Assembly (NCBI RefSeq): GCF_008831075.1
Contig: NZ_WBJX01000005.1
Coordinates: 124,001-188,000, forward strand
DNA: 64,000 bases
Reading direction: 5' to 3'
DNA from: Pseudoclavibacter terrae
Lineage (GTDB): Bacteria; Actinomycetota; Actinomycetes; Actinomycetales; Microbacteriaceae
Below the pieces are notes generated by a model. It was not told where the DNA came from. It saw nothing but the letters and a program-made list of their open reading frames with translations, and did not search any database. The translations under genes and the position numbers were made by a program. This document shows, one piece after another, positions 53,661 through 62,576 of this stretch. Every line of letters begins with the position of its first letter. Position 1 is the stretch's first letter.

Positions 53661-53714
53661 AGTGCGGCCGCTCTCGGGTTCAAATGGAAGGTTGATGCTC
53701 TCGATCGCGCAGGG

Positions 53715-54950
53715 TCACCCACACGTGACGACTGCGTACGGCCCACTTGATGTGTTCGTCAGAATGGCCTCGCCGTTGCGGTACATCGTGCACGTGATGC
53801 TGTCGCCGTCCATCATCTGCGCGTTGAAGTTCCCGCGTTCGTAACGGTCGTAGCCATTGTCGGGGAACGTCATCGACCACGGCACGGATGCGTTGGTGTC
53901 TTGCGAGATCGAGAAAGAACCCGGGGGAGCCCAAGTGACCATGGCTGTCGAGCCGTTTCCGGTGACTTCAAACGTGATTGTGGGGCCGGTCAGCGTGTAT
54001 GTGACGGTCGTGCCCTCAGTGACCGGAGATCCGGCTGCCGGTTCCTGGCTCGTGATCGTCCAATTCGGTCGCGCAGTGGGGGTTGCCGAGGCTGGGACGA
54101 AGCCGAGTGCCTTCAGCTCGGAGTCTGCACTGGACGCGCTCTTGCCGATCACATTTGGCACCGTCACGAGCGGCGCTTGGAGAGTGAAGTCCACGGTTGT
54201 GCCGAAGGGAACACTGGTCCCGGCAGCGACTGACTGCCCGGCGACCGTCCAATCGGGTTCGTGATCGGTCGGGAGGGCTTTGCCTTTCAATCCAATGTCC
54301 TCGAGGGCAGAGGCAGCGTCTGCGGAGGTGAGGCCTGCGAGGTCGGGGACGTTGACCTCAGGGACTTCGACCGTGAGCTTGACGATATCGCCTGCAAACC
54401 CAGGTGACCCAGCGGCGGTATCTTGCGCGAGAACCTTCCAAGTCTGAGCATCGGAAAACGGGAAGTCCACTCGGATTGCGATCCCCAGCTCGTCAGCCAG
54501 CTCCTTCGCGTTCGCCACATCGCCCGCGAGGAAGTCGGGGATCGTCGCCGGGGCCGCCTCCATCTCAAGCTCGACCGAACTCTTGGCCCACACCGTCGTA
54601 TCCGCGGCGGGATCTTGAGCCTTGACGATCTGGAAGTCCTTATCCAAACCAGGCACCCAGTCGATGTTGCCGACATCGAGTCGTGCTGACGCCAGCTCAC
54701 CTTCACCTGAGGCGAGCGATTCACCAGCAAGTGAGGGCACGTGCGTGAGGTTGCTCAACACGACCGCGCCGATGACGGCGAGTATCGCCACGAGCGACCC
54801 AATGGTCAGCCAGCGGCCCTTCTTGCTGCCGAGCCACCTCGTGAATGCCACCCAGCTACGAGCCGCATGTACGGCAGCGGGGGTGCGCTCTGGGGTCGAA
54901 GTAGCCTCGGGATCTGAACTGCGCCAATGAGGTTGGAGGTCAGGGGTCAT
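53715..54950 (-). CDS. PASTA-repeat membrane protein
   Basis: About 411 residues from ATG at 54950; a GTG at 54971 would add seven. A cytoplasmic N terminus, one membrane helix (LTIGSLVAILAVIGAVVLSNL) and at least three extracytoplasmic PASTA units are visible, each opening with a P-D/N-x-x-G core (TIPDFLAGDV, NVPDLAGLTSADA, TVPNVIGKSASSA). A short C-terminal beta domain with two cysteines (ITCTMYRNGEAIL, VVTCG) ends the protein. No kinase domain is present, unlike PknB. PASTA units bind peptidoglycan fragments or act as rulers. It is the first leftward gene from the shared control region, so it may report envelope state to the defence operon, or may be an unrelated passenger. Confidence 0.82.
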   Translation of the reverse strand: MTPDLQPHWRSSDPEATSTPERTPAAVHAARSWVAFTRWLGSKKGRWLTIGSLVAILAVIGAVVLSNLTHVPSLAGESLASGEGELASARLDVGNIDWVPGLDKDFQIVKAQDPAADTTVWAKSSVELEMEAAPATIPDFLAGDVANAKELADELGIAIRVDFPFSDAQTWKVLAQDTAAGSPGFAGDIVKLTVEVPEVNVPDLAGLTSADAASALEDIGLKGKALPTDHEPDWTVAGQSVAAGTSVPFGTTVDFTLQAPLVTVPNVIGKSASSADSELKALGFVPASATPTARPNWTITSQEPAAGSPVTEGTTVTYTLTGPTITFEVTGNGSTAMVTWAPPGSFSISQDTNASVPWSMTFPDNGYDRYERGNFNAQMMDGDSITCTMYRNGEAILTNTSSGPYAVVTCG

Positions 54951-54962
54951 CGTCGTCTCGCT

Positions 54963-55004
54963 CTCACGCACGTGAGCTTGACGCTCACGACCTCTGCATA
55001 TGCA
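54963..55004. promoter_or_regulatory. Shared divergent control region of two defence operons
   Basis: Three alternating CTCACG/CGTGAG half-sites (54963-54968, 54971-54976, 54984-54989) form two overlapping palindromes, one being CGTGAGC-ttgac-GCTCACG. A TGCATATGCA palindrome follows at 54995-55004. TTGACG at 54978 and TATGCA 15 nt later could be a rightward promoter inside the operator. The region 54951-55139 separates the PASTA and CBS-HEPN genes. Confidence 0.55.
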
Positions 55005-55139
55005 AGCGGATGCGGAGGAAAAGCGATAGGACCGGGTGCTCCCCGGGTGTTTGCAAGGTGTCTCGGCTCCGTCTCGGGCAGGACGTTCGACTCGGCGCAG
55101 ACGGTGAAGTGGTTTGTTTCCGCGCTTAGTCTTCTCCTC

Positions 55140-55976
55140 GTGAACAAAACGCGAGAACCAGGCAGCGACCTCACCATCGCCTATCTGCCGAGTGCCACGG
55201 TTGAGCCCGTGTTTTCAGTGAACGAGAGCGACTCCGTGGCAACAGCTCGGACGCTCATGGAACTTCACGACTTCTCGCAATTGCCAGTACTGCACGGCCG
55301 GCGGCCCGTTGGTGCGGTCACCTGGGAGAGCATCGGGAAAGCCCTGCTGAACGACGTGAATGCTCAGCTTCGCGACTGTATCGACCGTGAAGCACCGACG
55401 GTCAAGATCACCGATGAGCTGCTGGACGTGATTCCGAAGATCAACGAATCGGGATACGCGCTCGTACTTGGCCCCGACCGCACGCTCAGCGGGATCGTGA
55501 CGAGCGCAGATCTAGGTGTCGCTCTCGATCAGCTGGCGCGCCCATTCCTGCTCATCGAGAGATTGGAGTTCCGACTGAGGGCGTTACTGAACTGGGCCAC
55601 CCAGCGAGATCTCGCAGATAGGACTATCGATACGGACGGTGAACCGGACCGAGCGCCCGACGAGCACACCCTCGGCGAGCTGGTCACTGCGCTCAACAGA
55701 CTCGAAGTTTGGCGCAGAGCGGACGCGTTCTTCGATCCGAAGCTGATGCAGGAGCAGGTCGGACGTGTCGTGGCGTTACGCAATCAGCTGATGCACTTTC
55801 GGCCTCTCGAAAAAGCCGAGGCAGACACGCTTGCTGTGCTCCCTCAACTCGTGCGAATGACGGATCGCGTGATTGCGACAGTGGGAGCGGGAAGGACCGC
55901 GGCGTCTCTTGGAGAGAGTGTCGAAATCCCCACGGCAAAGTCTTCACACCCAAAATCTCCTCCGGAGCGGAACTGA
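55140..55976 (+). CDS. CBS-pair protein with C-terminal HEPN-like domain
   Basis: 278 residues, cytoplasmic. Two CBS motifs span about 20-75 (ARTLMELHDFSQLPVLHGRR, GAVTWESI) and 80-130 (NESGYALVLGPDRTLSGIVT), a unit that usually binds adenine nucleotides or SAM. The helical C-terminal part (about 135-245) ends in GRVVALRNQLMHFRP; R214-N-x3-H219 has the R-x4-H spacing of HEPN ribonucleases. GTG start is chosen because CBS homology begins soon after, and the upstream frame is cysteine/glycine-rich noise; the ribosome site is weak. Its stop is 4 nt before the DUF6361 gene, so it leads the rightward defence operon. Ligand-gated RNA cleavage is the hypothesis; RNase activity is unproven. Confidence 0.75.
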   Translation: MNKTREPGSDLTIAYLPSATVEPVFSVNESDSVATARTLMELHDFSQLPVLHGRRPVGAVTWESIGKALLNDVNAQLRDCIDREAPTVKITDELLDVIPKINESGYALVLGPDRTLSGIVTSADLGVALDQLARPFLLIERLEFRLRALLNWATQRDLADRTIDTDGEPDRAPDEHTLGELVTALNRLEVWRRADAFFDPKLMQEQVGRVVALRNQLMHFRPLEKAEADTLAVLPQLVRMTDRVIATVGAGRTAASLGESVEIPTAKSSHPKSPPERN

Positions 55977-55980
55977 CTTC

Positions 55981-57195
55981 ATGCCCTCCACCATCGCCTG
56001 GCTCGACGCGTCCTCCGAAGAGCAGCGTCGCATGCGCGACATCATCGGCCTCTTCACCGACCGTGAAAGCCGCGACGAGCTCGGGCTCAGTGCGATCCGC
56101 GATCCGCTCGGCGACATGCTCTTCCCCGGCACCTCCGTGCTCCACACGCGAGCCCGGTACCTGCTGCTCGTGCCGTGGGTTTACGCACGCGCATCCACCC
56201 ACGCCAACCCTGCCGCCGAGGCCGACAACCTCGAACGCACGCTCATCGGTGCGATCAGGAAGACCGACGACAACGGCGGTCTCATCGGCCTGACCGCCGG
56301 CGCGGCTGTGCGCACCCTCCCGTCGTCGATGTACTGGGGCCTCCTCGGCCGCCTCCAGATCCGTGCCGGCCCCGGCGCATCCCGAGCAGACACGCTCGCT
56401 GAGCACCTGGCCGCCAACGGCGGGGGAGACCTCGACGAAGCCGGAACCCAGCACAGTGCCTGGCACACCAGCATCCCGAATCCACCACCAGGCTTCCCAA
56501 GAGAGCTACCGGGCGGGTTCGCGCTCCGCCGCGACGAAGCCGAATGGCTTCGCGAACGCATCCTCACCACCACGCCAGGGACACTCCTCGCGCACCTCAC
56601 GCAAGACGGCCCCGGCGAAGAAAGCCGAGCACCCTGGGAAGACCCCGCCGTGCTCCGGGCTTCAGGCGACGCGCGCACTGTCCTCGACCACGCACGCGCA
56701 TTCTCAGCCGTCGTCCACGGCGCCCAACTGCTCTACAACCTCCTGCTCGCCGAAGCCTACGAAGCCGCCGGTTACGACGACGTCACCAACCCCGTCGACG
56801 ACTACCGGCAGCGCCTCACCGCCTGGGCCACCACACTCCCCGAACACGTCGACCTCAAAACCTGGAACGTCGACGAGCTCATCCACCGAGTGGAACTGCA
56901 GCGCGGGCAGATCGTGCCCGCTCGCACGCGGCGTTTCGTCACCGCCTGGACCGCGCTTCTGCGACACAGCACACTCGACGAGCTCGCCGACAACGGCGAA
57001 GCGAGGGCACTCGTCATCAAATGCGAACGTGAGAGCAAAGGTGCCCAAGCCCGCATCGGCGACCCCAAGCGCCTCGTGAACTGGAGCGGCGGGTCCGGCG
57101 CGGGGGCCCTCGCCTACCGGTGGAACAGCGTGCGACGGATGCTCGTCGACCTGCACGCGGGCCTCAATGCCCGGAGGGGAGCGAACGATGCTTGA
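55981..57195 (+). CDS. DUF6361 family protein (ZacA-like)
   Basis: 404 residues, predicted cytoplasmic. It begins MPSTIAWLDASSEEQRRMRD, and IIGLFTDRESRDELGLSAIRD plus MLFPGTSVLHTRARYLLLVP are the landmark stretches of DUF6361. The rest is helical with no catalytic motif I can name. ATG lies 4 nt after the CBS-HEPN stop and the last 8 nt overlap the PLD gene. DUF6361, a PLD-fold protein and a helicase occur together in defence islands; I recall this set as Azaca (ZacA, ZacB, ZacC). A structural or target-recognition role is possible. Confidence 0.82.
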   Translation: MPSTIAWLDASSEEQRRMRDIIGLFTDRESRDELGLSAIRDPLGDMLFPGTSVLHTRARYLLLVPWVYARASTHANPAAEADNLERTLIGAIRKTDDNGGLIGLTAGAAVRTLPSSMYWGLLGRLQIRAGPGASRADTLAEHLAANGGGDLDEAGTQHSAWHTSIPNPPPGFPRELPGGFALRRDEAEWLRERILTTTPGTLLAHLTQDGPGEESRAPWEDPAVLRASGDARTVLDHARAFSAVVHGAQLLYNLLLAEAYEAAGYDDVTNPVDDYRQRLTAWATTLPEHVDLKTWNVDELIHRVELQRGQIVPARTRRFVTAWTALLRHSTLDELADNGEARALVIKCERESKGAQARIGDPKRLVNWSGGSGAGALAYRWNSVRRMLVDLHAGLNARRGANDA

Positions 57196-59071
57196 ACCAC
57201 AGACCAGGGCCGCCCTCACCGAGCAGCTCGCCCCACCACCCGGCTACGAACTCGTGCACGCCGTCGGCACGACTTTCACCCTCGACCTCGCCACCGCGCT
57301 CACGGTTCCCCTCTGCTTCGCCTCGCACCGGGTGAGTGCCGCCGACGACCAGCTCGGCATCCTCAACGCCATCCGCCGTGCCGCAGACCGTATCGACGTG
57401 TTCGCGCAAGCCGGCGAGATCTCCATGGGCACCACCAGCAAGCTCGTCGCCTTCCTCGAGCCGATGCTCCACCCCGTGACCGCCCGCGGGATCTTCCACC
57501 CCAAGGTCTGGTATCTCGAATACGCGGCAGGCGAGCACCGCAGCTACCGGTTCCTCTGCGCCAGCCGCAACCTCACCGCCGACCGCAGCTGGGACACTCT
57601 CGTGCGCCTCGACGGCACCCCTGCCCCCGCGGGCCAGAAGCTGGATGCGACACGCAAGAACAAGCCGCTCGTCACTCTCCTCAAAACGCTTCCGAAGCTC
57701 GCCGGGCACCCCGTCGCCGCCGACCGGATCGCCCGTATCGACGCGCTCGCCGACCGTTGGGGCACCGTCCAGTGGGAACTGCCGACCGGCGTGCGAGACC
57801 TGGCGTTCCACGCGTTCGGAGTCGGCGCTGCCGCCTCCACCCGCCCAGAGCTGCCAGGGCGCAGAGCCCTTGTCGTCTCACCGTTCGTCACCGACGACGG
57901 CCTCGCCGCACTCCGCGGCGATCTCTGGGGCGAGACGCACCTCGTCTCGCGCGTCGAGACCATCGACCGGCTCACACCCGCGACGCTGAGCAGCTCGAGG
58001 CTGCGGACGCATGTGCTCGACGGCGCCGCCAACGACACGGTCGACATCGAGACCGGACACGATGACAGGGCCGACGGCGACACGGCAGACCACAACGCAG
58101 GGGTCGCCGCGGTAGTCGAAACCACCCCTGTCCGCCCGGCCGACCGCCTCGTCGGGCTCCACGCGAAGATCGTCATCGTCGACCGCGACCACACCTCGCG
58201 CGTCTTCCTCGGCTCCGCCAATGCCACAAGCCCCGGCTGGGGGACAAACGTGGAAGTCATGGTCGAGCTCATCGGCAAGACCTCCGTACTCGGTGTTGAC
58301 GCCACACTCTCGGCCCTCGGCAACCTCATCGAGCCCTACCAGAGCGACGGCGGGGCATCGGAGCCCGAGGACGAAGCGGCCGAAGTTCGTCTCGAGGACC
58401 TCCTTCGCGGGCTCGCGGGCCTCCGCATACACATCGAAATCGGCGGCGACGGACCGTACTCGCTGCGCGTCCAGCTCGACGGTGGCGACCGGGCATCATT
58501 CGAACGCCGCAGCGCAAAAGCTGGAGCCACGCTGCACTGGCACCTCCTGCCACGGCCCGACCTGCGGCGGGCCGCATCCACCCTCGCCAACCCGCAGGGA
58601 GAGACGCTCGACGAGGTGGCGCTCACCGACATCAGCCCCTTCGTGGTACTCACCGCACGCGACCCGGACGGACGAGAACGCAGCACCATCGTGGTGGCCC
58701 AGCTCGAGGGAGACATCGCCGAGCGACGCGACGCGATCATCGCCAGCCAGCTCACCGACCGGGCGTCGTTCGTGCGGCTCCTCACCCTCCTGCTCGAGCT
58801 CTCGGGCGTCGCGATGCCCGCCGTCGAGGCGACCGGGGCGACGGGCTTCTTCGGCACGGCGGCCGGAAGCGATGCGGTCGTGGGGGCCGGGCTCTTCGAA
58901 GCGCTCCTCCGCGCCGTCGCCGCCGGGCACGACGGGCTCGCCGATGCGAAGCGCATCATCGACTACCTCGCCAAACACGGCGAAGACCAAGCCATGATGC
59001 CTCCAGGCTTCGACAGTCTTTGGAACCAGGTGTGGGCCGCGCACCTCGAACTCACGGGAGCCACAGCATGA
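57188..59071 (+). CDS. Phospholipase D-fold protein (ZacB-like)
   Basis: 627 residues. Two HxK half-sites are visible: FHPKVWYL with H104 and K106, then CASRNLT; and LHAKIVIVDRD with H325 and K327, then GSANATSPGW. The second is a full HKD site; the first lacks the aspartate, as in many DNA-acting PLD-fold nucleases. The C-terminal 280 residues are beta-rich and unassigned. GGAGGGGAG precedes the ATG; the start overlaps DUF6361 by 8 nt and the end overlaps the helicase (ATGA). DISARM also has a PLD protein (DrmC), so this gene could in principle serve both wings. Confidence 0.87.
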   Translation: MLEPQTRAALTEQLAPPPGYELVHAVGTTFTLDLATALTVPLCFASHRVSAADDQLGILNAIRRAADRIDVFAQAGEISMGTTSKLVAFLEPMLHPVTARGIFHPKVWYLEYAAGEHRSYRFLCASRNLTADRSWDTLVRLDGTPAPAGQKLDATRKNKPLVTLLKTLPKLAGHPVAADRIARIDALADRWGTVQWELPTGVRDLAFHAFGVGAAASTRPELPGRRALVVSPFVTDDGLAALRGDLWGETHLVSRVETIDRLTPATLSSSRLRTHVLDGAANDTVDIETGHDDRADGDTADHNAGVAAVVETTPVRPADRLVGLHAKIVIVDRDHTSRVFLGSANATSPGWGTNVEVMVELIGKTSVLGVDATLSALGNLIEPYQSDGGASEPEDEAAEVRLEDLLRGLAGLRIHIEIGGDGPYSLRVQLDGGDRASFERRSAKAGATLHWHLLPRPDLRRAASTLANPQGETLDEVALTDISPFVVLTARDPDGRERSTIVVAQLEGDIAERRDAIIASQLTDRASFVRLLTLLLELSGVAMPAVEATGATGFFGTAAGSDAVVGAGLFEALLRAVAAGHDGLADAKRIIDYLAKHGEDQAMMPPGFDSLWNQVWAAHLELTGATA

Positions 59072-62000
59072 GCGCGGTCGACGTCAACGCCGTGATGGAC
59101 GGACTCAAGGGATTTCAGCGAGACGCCGTCGCCCACGTCATCGACCGCTTCTACGGTGCAGACAGCGTCGCCGCCTCCGGGCGCTTCCTTGTCGCAGACG
59201 AGACCGGCCTCGGGAAGAGCATCATCGCCCGAGGCGTCGTCGCGCGCAGCGTCGAAGAACTCGAACGCAGGCGCATCCCACGCATCGACGTCGTCTACGT
59301 GTGCAGCAACCAGGACCTCGCCAGACAGAACCTGAAGCGCCTCAACGTCACCGGCGAGACGCAGATCGAGATGACCACGCGACTCACGCTGCTCGCGAAG
59401 CAGAGCAAGAAACTCGACGGCGGCGAGGCCGGCAACTCCAAGGTCAACCTCGTCTCCTTCACCCCCGGAACGTCCTTCAGCGGCGGCGGCTGGCGGCAGG
59501 GCAACGCCGACGAGCGCGCCATGCTCGCCGTCATGCTCGACCATCTGACGGGAGCGGATGCAACGCAGCGCAGGGCGACGCGGGTGATGTTAACCGGGAC
59601 AGTCAAGACTACGGACGCCTTCGCGCGACGCGTCGACTGGCTCAAGCGCGAGCTGGACGGTCCACCAGATGCGGTCATCGCGGCCGCCTTCCACGCCGAC
59701 ATTGAGCACTCAGGTGAGCTTGCGCGCTTCGAGCAGCTGCGCGACGAGATGAGCGGCCTTGAGCGCATCCCGTCGGGGCTCTGGAACCGAGTGCAGAACT
59801 CCATCGCAAAGCTGCGCCACGCGCTCGGCAAGGCCGGCGTTGACACCCTGCAACCCGACCTCATCATCCTCGACGAGTTCCAGCGCTTTAAGCATCTACT
59901 GGACCCGGAGAGCGGCGAAGCGGGTGAACTCGCCGACGCCCTCTTCCAGCACCCCGCCGCGAAGGTGCTGCTGCTCTCGGCCACCCCGTACAAGCCCTTC
60001 ACCAACGCCGACGACGACGAGGACCACAGTGCCGACTTCCTCGCGACGATCCGTTTCCTCATGGGAGGGCAGGCGGGTGCGGATGTGCCAGTCGCGGACG
60101 CCCTCGCGGCGTACCGTCAGGCGCTGACGAGTGGGGGAGATGCCGCCGCCGCTGCCACCAGCGTTGGCCGTGCGTTGCGCCCCGTGATGACCCGCTCGGA
60201 ACGGCCCGCACTCGGCGAGCGCGAGGACCTCGTGCAGGTCAGGCACCTCGGCTCGCAGGACCCGACCGCCGCTGACGTTCTCGATTGGGTGACCCTGCAA
60301 AGGCTCGGCGGCGCGCTCCAGGCGCCCATCGATCTCGAATACTGGAAGTCGATCCCGTACTTCTCGAACTTCATGGACGGCTACAAGCCAGCAGCCCGGC
60401 TCACCGCGGCGCGGGATGCGGCTCGGGCCGTAACGCCGACGGTAGTCGAGCCATCGGGCGCGGCGGCTCCCACCAACACGTCTGCCGGGGCCGGCGCCCA
60501 GGTTTCGCAGGACGCGCAGGCTATCCAGCAGGCGGGGCTCAGCAGGGGCGCCGCGTTCGGAAATGGCGCATCCACTCGCAGCTCGACGAGCATCGACCAC
60601 ACCGCCATCGCAGCTGCCCTCGCCGCGACCCGCTCTCTCGACCCGGACGCGTTGCGTCGCTTCGACCCCGTCGACCTCGGCAACAGCCACCTGAGGGCCC
60701 TCGCCGACGACACCGTCGGTCAAGGCTGGTGGCAGCTCCTGTGGGTGCCCCCGACGATGCCCTACGTGACCCCCGGCGTGGTCTACGAGCCCTTCGCCGA
60801 TGGCTCGGTGACGAAGCAGGTCATCTTCTCGGCCTGGTCCGCCGTGCCGGGCGCCGTCGCTGGACTCCTCAGCTACGAAGCCGAGCGACGCATGGCCGGC
60901 GAACGCTCGCTGTTCCGCGAGAACTCCGCCGACGGGCGCAAGGCAGTCGCCGCGCGACGACTCGCATACAACCTCAGCGAAGGCGAGCGACCCGCCGCGA
61001 TGTCCACACTCGCCCTGTTCTGGCCGCATCCCGCCCTCGCAAGTATCGGCGACCCGCTCGCCGGCGCACGCTCCGCGGGATCCGAGGTTGCTGGCTACGC
61101 CGGGACGCTGCTCGGCGCAGACGAGCTGCTCGAACGAGTCGAACGCAGACTGGCCGGGAGGAGCTCCGCGACCGGGGCGAACGCCTACTTCGCCTACCCC
61201 GGAGCCGTGCCCAAAGACCTCGCCTCAGCGTCGGCGTCCGACCTCATCCGCGACGTGCACGACCCAGGTGACGAAGGCGAGGGCCATGGAGAACTCCGCG
61301 GGGCTGAACGTGGCTCCAAGGGGCTCACACTGCACGTCGCGGAAGCCTTCGACCTTGCGCGAACGGTTGGCCCTGCGAGCTACGGGCACGAGATGAGCGA
61401 CGAGGTGATTAGTCGCGCCTACGGGGCCGAGGCGGGCCAGAGCGCTGGCGGAACTGACCTCGCCCGCCTTGCCGCCTTCGCACCCGGCAATGCTGCCCTC
61501 GGAGCGATTCGGTCGGTCGCCGGGCCCCTCGTCACTGAGGGCGGCGCATGGCGGGCGGCATTCGCGCTCGCGGAGGGCATCCGCTCACTCTTCAATCGAC
61601 CAGAGAGCATCGCGTTGCTCGAGACCCTGTACGGCAGGAACGGGGAGGGCTCCCGCGACCTAGACGAAACGCGGTGGCGCCGCGTGCTCGACTACTGCGC
61701 CGACGGCAACCTGCGCGCCGTGCTCGACGAGTACCTCTTCCAGCTGCACAGCGAGAACGGTGGGGCAGAGGTCGGCGACGATGAGTTGCTCGCTCTGGCC
61801 AGGCGCGCGGTCGAGGCCATGACGCTGCGCCCCGCCCGGTACGTGGCCCACGACACCACTCTCGAGCGAGGCGACATCCCACTGACGGCGCGATTCGCGC
61901 TGCGCTACGGCGGCAAGCAGAACACCGACGCGGACGCGAAGAGCGGTGCCCGCCAGGGCGAAGTGCGAGGAGCCTTCAACAGCCCCTTCGCGCCGTTTGT

Positions 62001-62490
62001 CCTCGCCTCAACGAGTGTCGGACAGGAGGGCATCGACTTCCACTGGTGGAGCCACTCCGTCGTCCACTGGAACCTGCCGTCGAACCCCGTCGACTTCGAG
62101 CAGCGTGAAGGACGCGTGAACCGATTCGCTGGCCACGCCGTGCGCAAGAACGTCGCGGCCGCGCACTGGGCTGACGCCCTCGCATCGACGGATGCGCGCG
62201 CCTGGCGGGCCGCGTTCGACGCAGCCACGCGTGTCGACAACGGTTTGGGGGAGTTCTCGCCCTGGTGGGTGTACCCGGGGCCGGCGCGCATCCATCGCGT
62301 GATCGCGCAATACCCGCTGAGTCGCGATGCGGTGAAATACGAGCGGCTACGAGAAGCGCTGACGCTCTATCGACTCACGCTCGGGCAACCACGGCAAGAG
62401 GACATGCTCGAGTTGCTGGCGAAGCGCGGGGCGGAGGCGGATGCTCTGCCCACGATCGACCTACGGCCACCGGGGCCTTCCCGAACGTAA
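59068..62490 (+). CDS. SNF2/superfamily 2 helicase (ZacC-like)
   Basis: 1140 residues. Walker A VADETGLGKSIIARGVV at 43-51, motif II LIILDEFQRFKHLL near 268, motif III LLLSATPYKPF, and C-terminal motifs GQEGIDFHWW near 985 and EQREGRVNRFAGH near 1011 show an intact two-lobe motor. A long insertion between the lobes (about residues 440-900) is low in recognisable domains and Ala/Ser-rich in part. ATG overlaps the PLD stop. The motor probably moves along or recognises foreign DNA for the PLD partner. It is not closely similar to the DrmD-like helicase of the other wing. Confidence 0.9.
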   Translation: MSAVDVNAVMDGLKGFQRDAVAHVIDRFYGADSVAASGRFLVADETGLGKSIIARGVVARSVEELERRRIPRIDVVYVCSNQDLARQNLKRLNVTGETQIEMTTRLTLLAKQSKKLDGGEAGNSKVNLVSFTPGTSFSGGGWRQGNADERAMLAVMLDHLTGADATQRRATRVMLTGTVKTTDAFARRVDWLKRELDGPPDAVIAAAFHADIEHSGELARFEQLRDEMSGLERIPSGLWNRVQNSIAKLRHALGKAGVDTLQPDLIILDEFQRFKHLLDPESGEAGELADALFQHPAAKVLLLSATPYKPFTNADDDEDHSADFLATIRFLMGGQAGADVPVADALAAYRQALTSGGDAAAAATSVGRALRPVMTRSERPALGEREDLVQVRHLGSQDPTAADVLDWVTLQRLGGALQAPIDLEYWKSIPYFSNFMDGYKPAARLTAARDAARAVTPTVVEPSGAAAPTNTSAGAGAQVSQDAQAIQQAGLSRGAAFGNGASTRSSTSIDHTAIAAALAATRSLDPDALRRFDPVDLGNSHLRALADDTVGQGWWQLLWVPPTMPYVTPGVVYEPFADGSVTKQVIFSAWSAVPGAVAGLLSYEAERRMAGERSLFRENSADGRKAVAARRLAYNLSEGERPAAMSTLALFWPHPALASIGDPLAGARSAGSEVAGYAGTLLGADELLERVERRLAGRSSATGANAYFAYPGAVPKDLASASASDLIRDVHDPGDEGEGHGELRGAERGSKGLTLHVAEAFDLARTVGPASYGHEMSDEVISRAYGAEAGQSAGGTDLARLAAFAPGNAALGAIRSVAGPLVTEGGAWRAAFALAEGIRSLFNRPESIALLETLYGRNGEGSRDLDETRWRRVLDYCADGNLRAVLDEYLFQLHSENGGAEVGDDELLALARRAVEAMTLRPARYVAHDTTLERGDIPLTARFALRYGGKQNTDADAKSGARQGEVRGAFNSPFAPFVLASTSVGQEGIDFHWWSHSVVHWNLPSNPVDFEQREGRVNRFAGHAVRKNVAAAHWADALASTDARAWRAAFDAATRVDNGLGEFSPWWVYPGPARIHRVIAQYPLSRDAVKYERLREALTLYRLTLGQPRQEDMLELLAKRGAEADALPTIDLRPPGPSRT

Positions 62491-62513
62491 CCTTGGGCCC
62501 AGCGCCGTCATTT

Positions 62514-62538
62514 TTAACTTTAGATGCTTTAAAGTTAA
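62514..62538. promoter_or_regulatory. Perfect 9-bp inverted repeat upstream of fic
   Basis: TTAACTTTA (62514-62522) and TAAAGTTAA (62530-62538) are exact inverse complements, 7 nt apart, in a sharply AT-rich island 38 bp before the fic start. This is the form of an operator for a dimeric winged-HTH protein; the Fic protein itself has a C-terminal HTH, so autoregulation is possible. It also implies that fic has its own promoter. Confidence 0.7.
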
Positions 62539-62576
62539 GGCATGGCGCACGCGCCAAACCGAGGAGGGAGGCCCCG

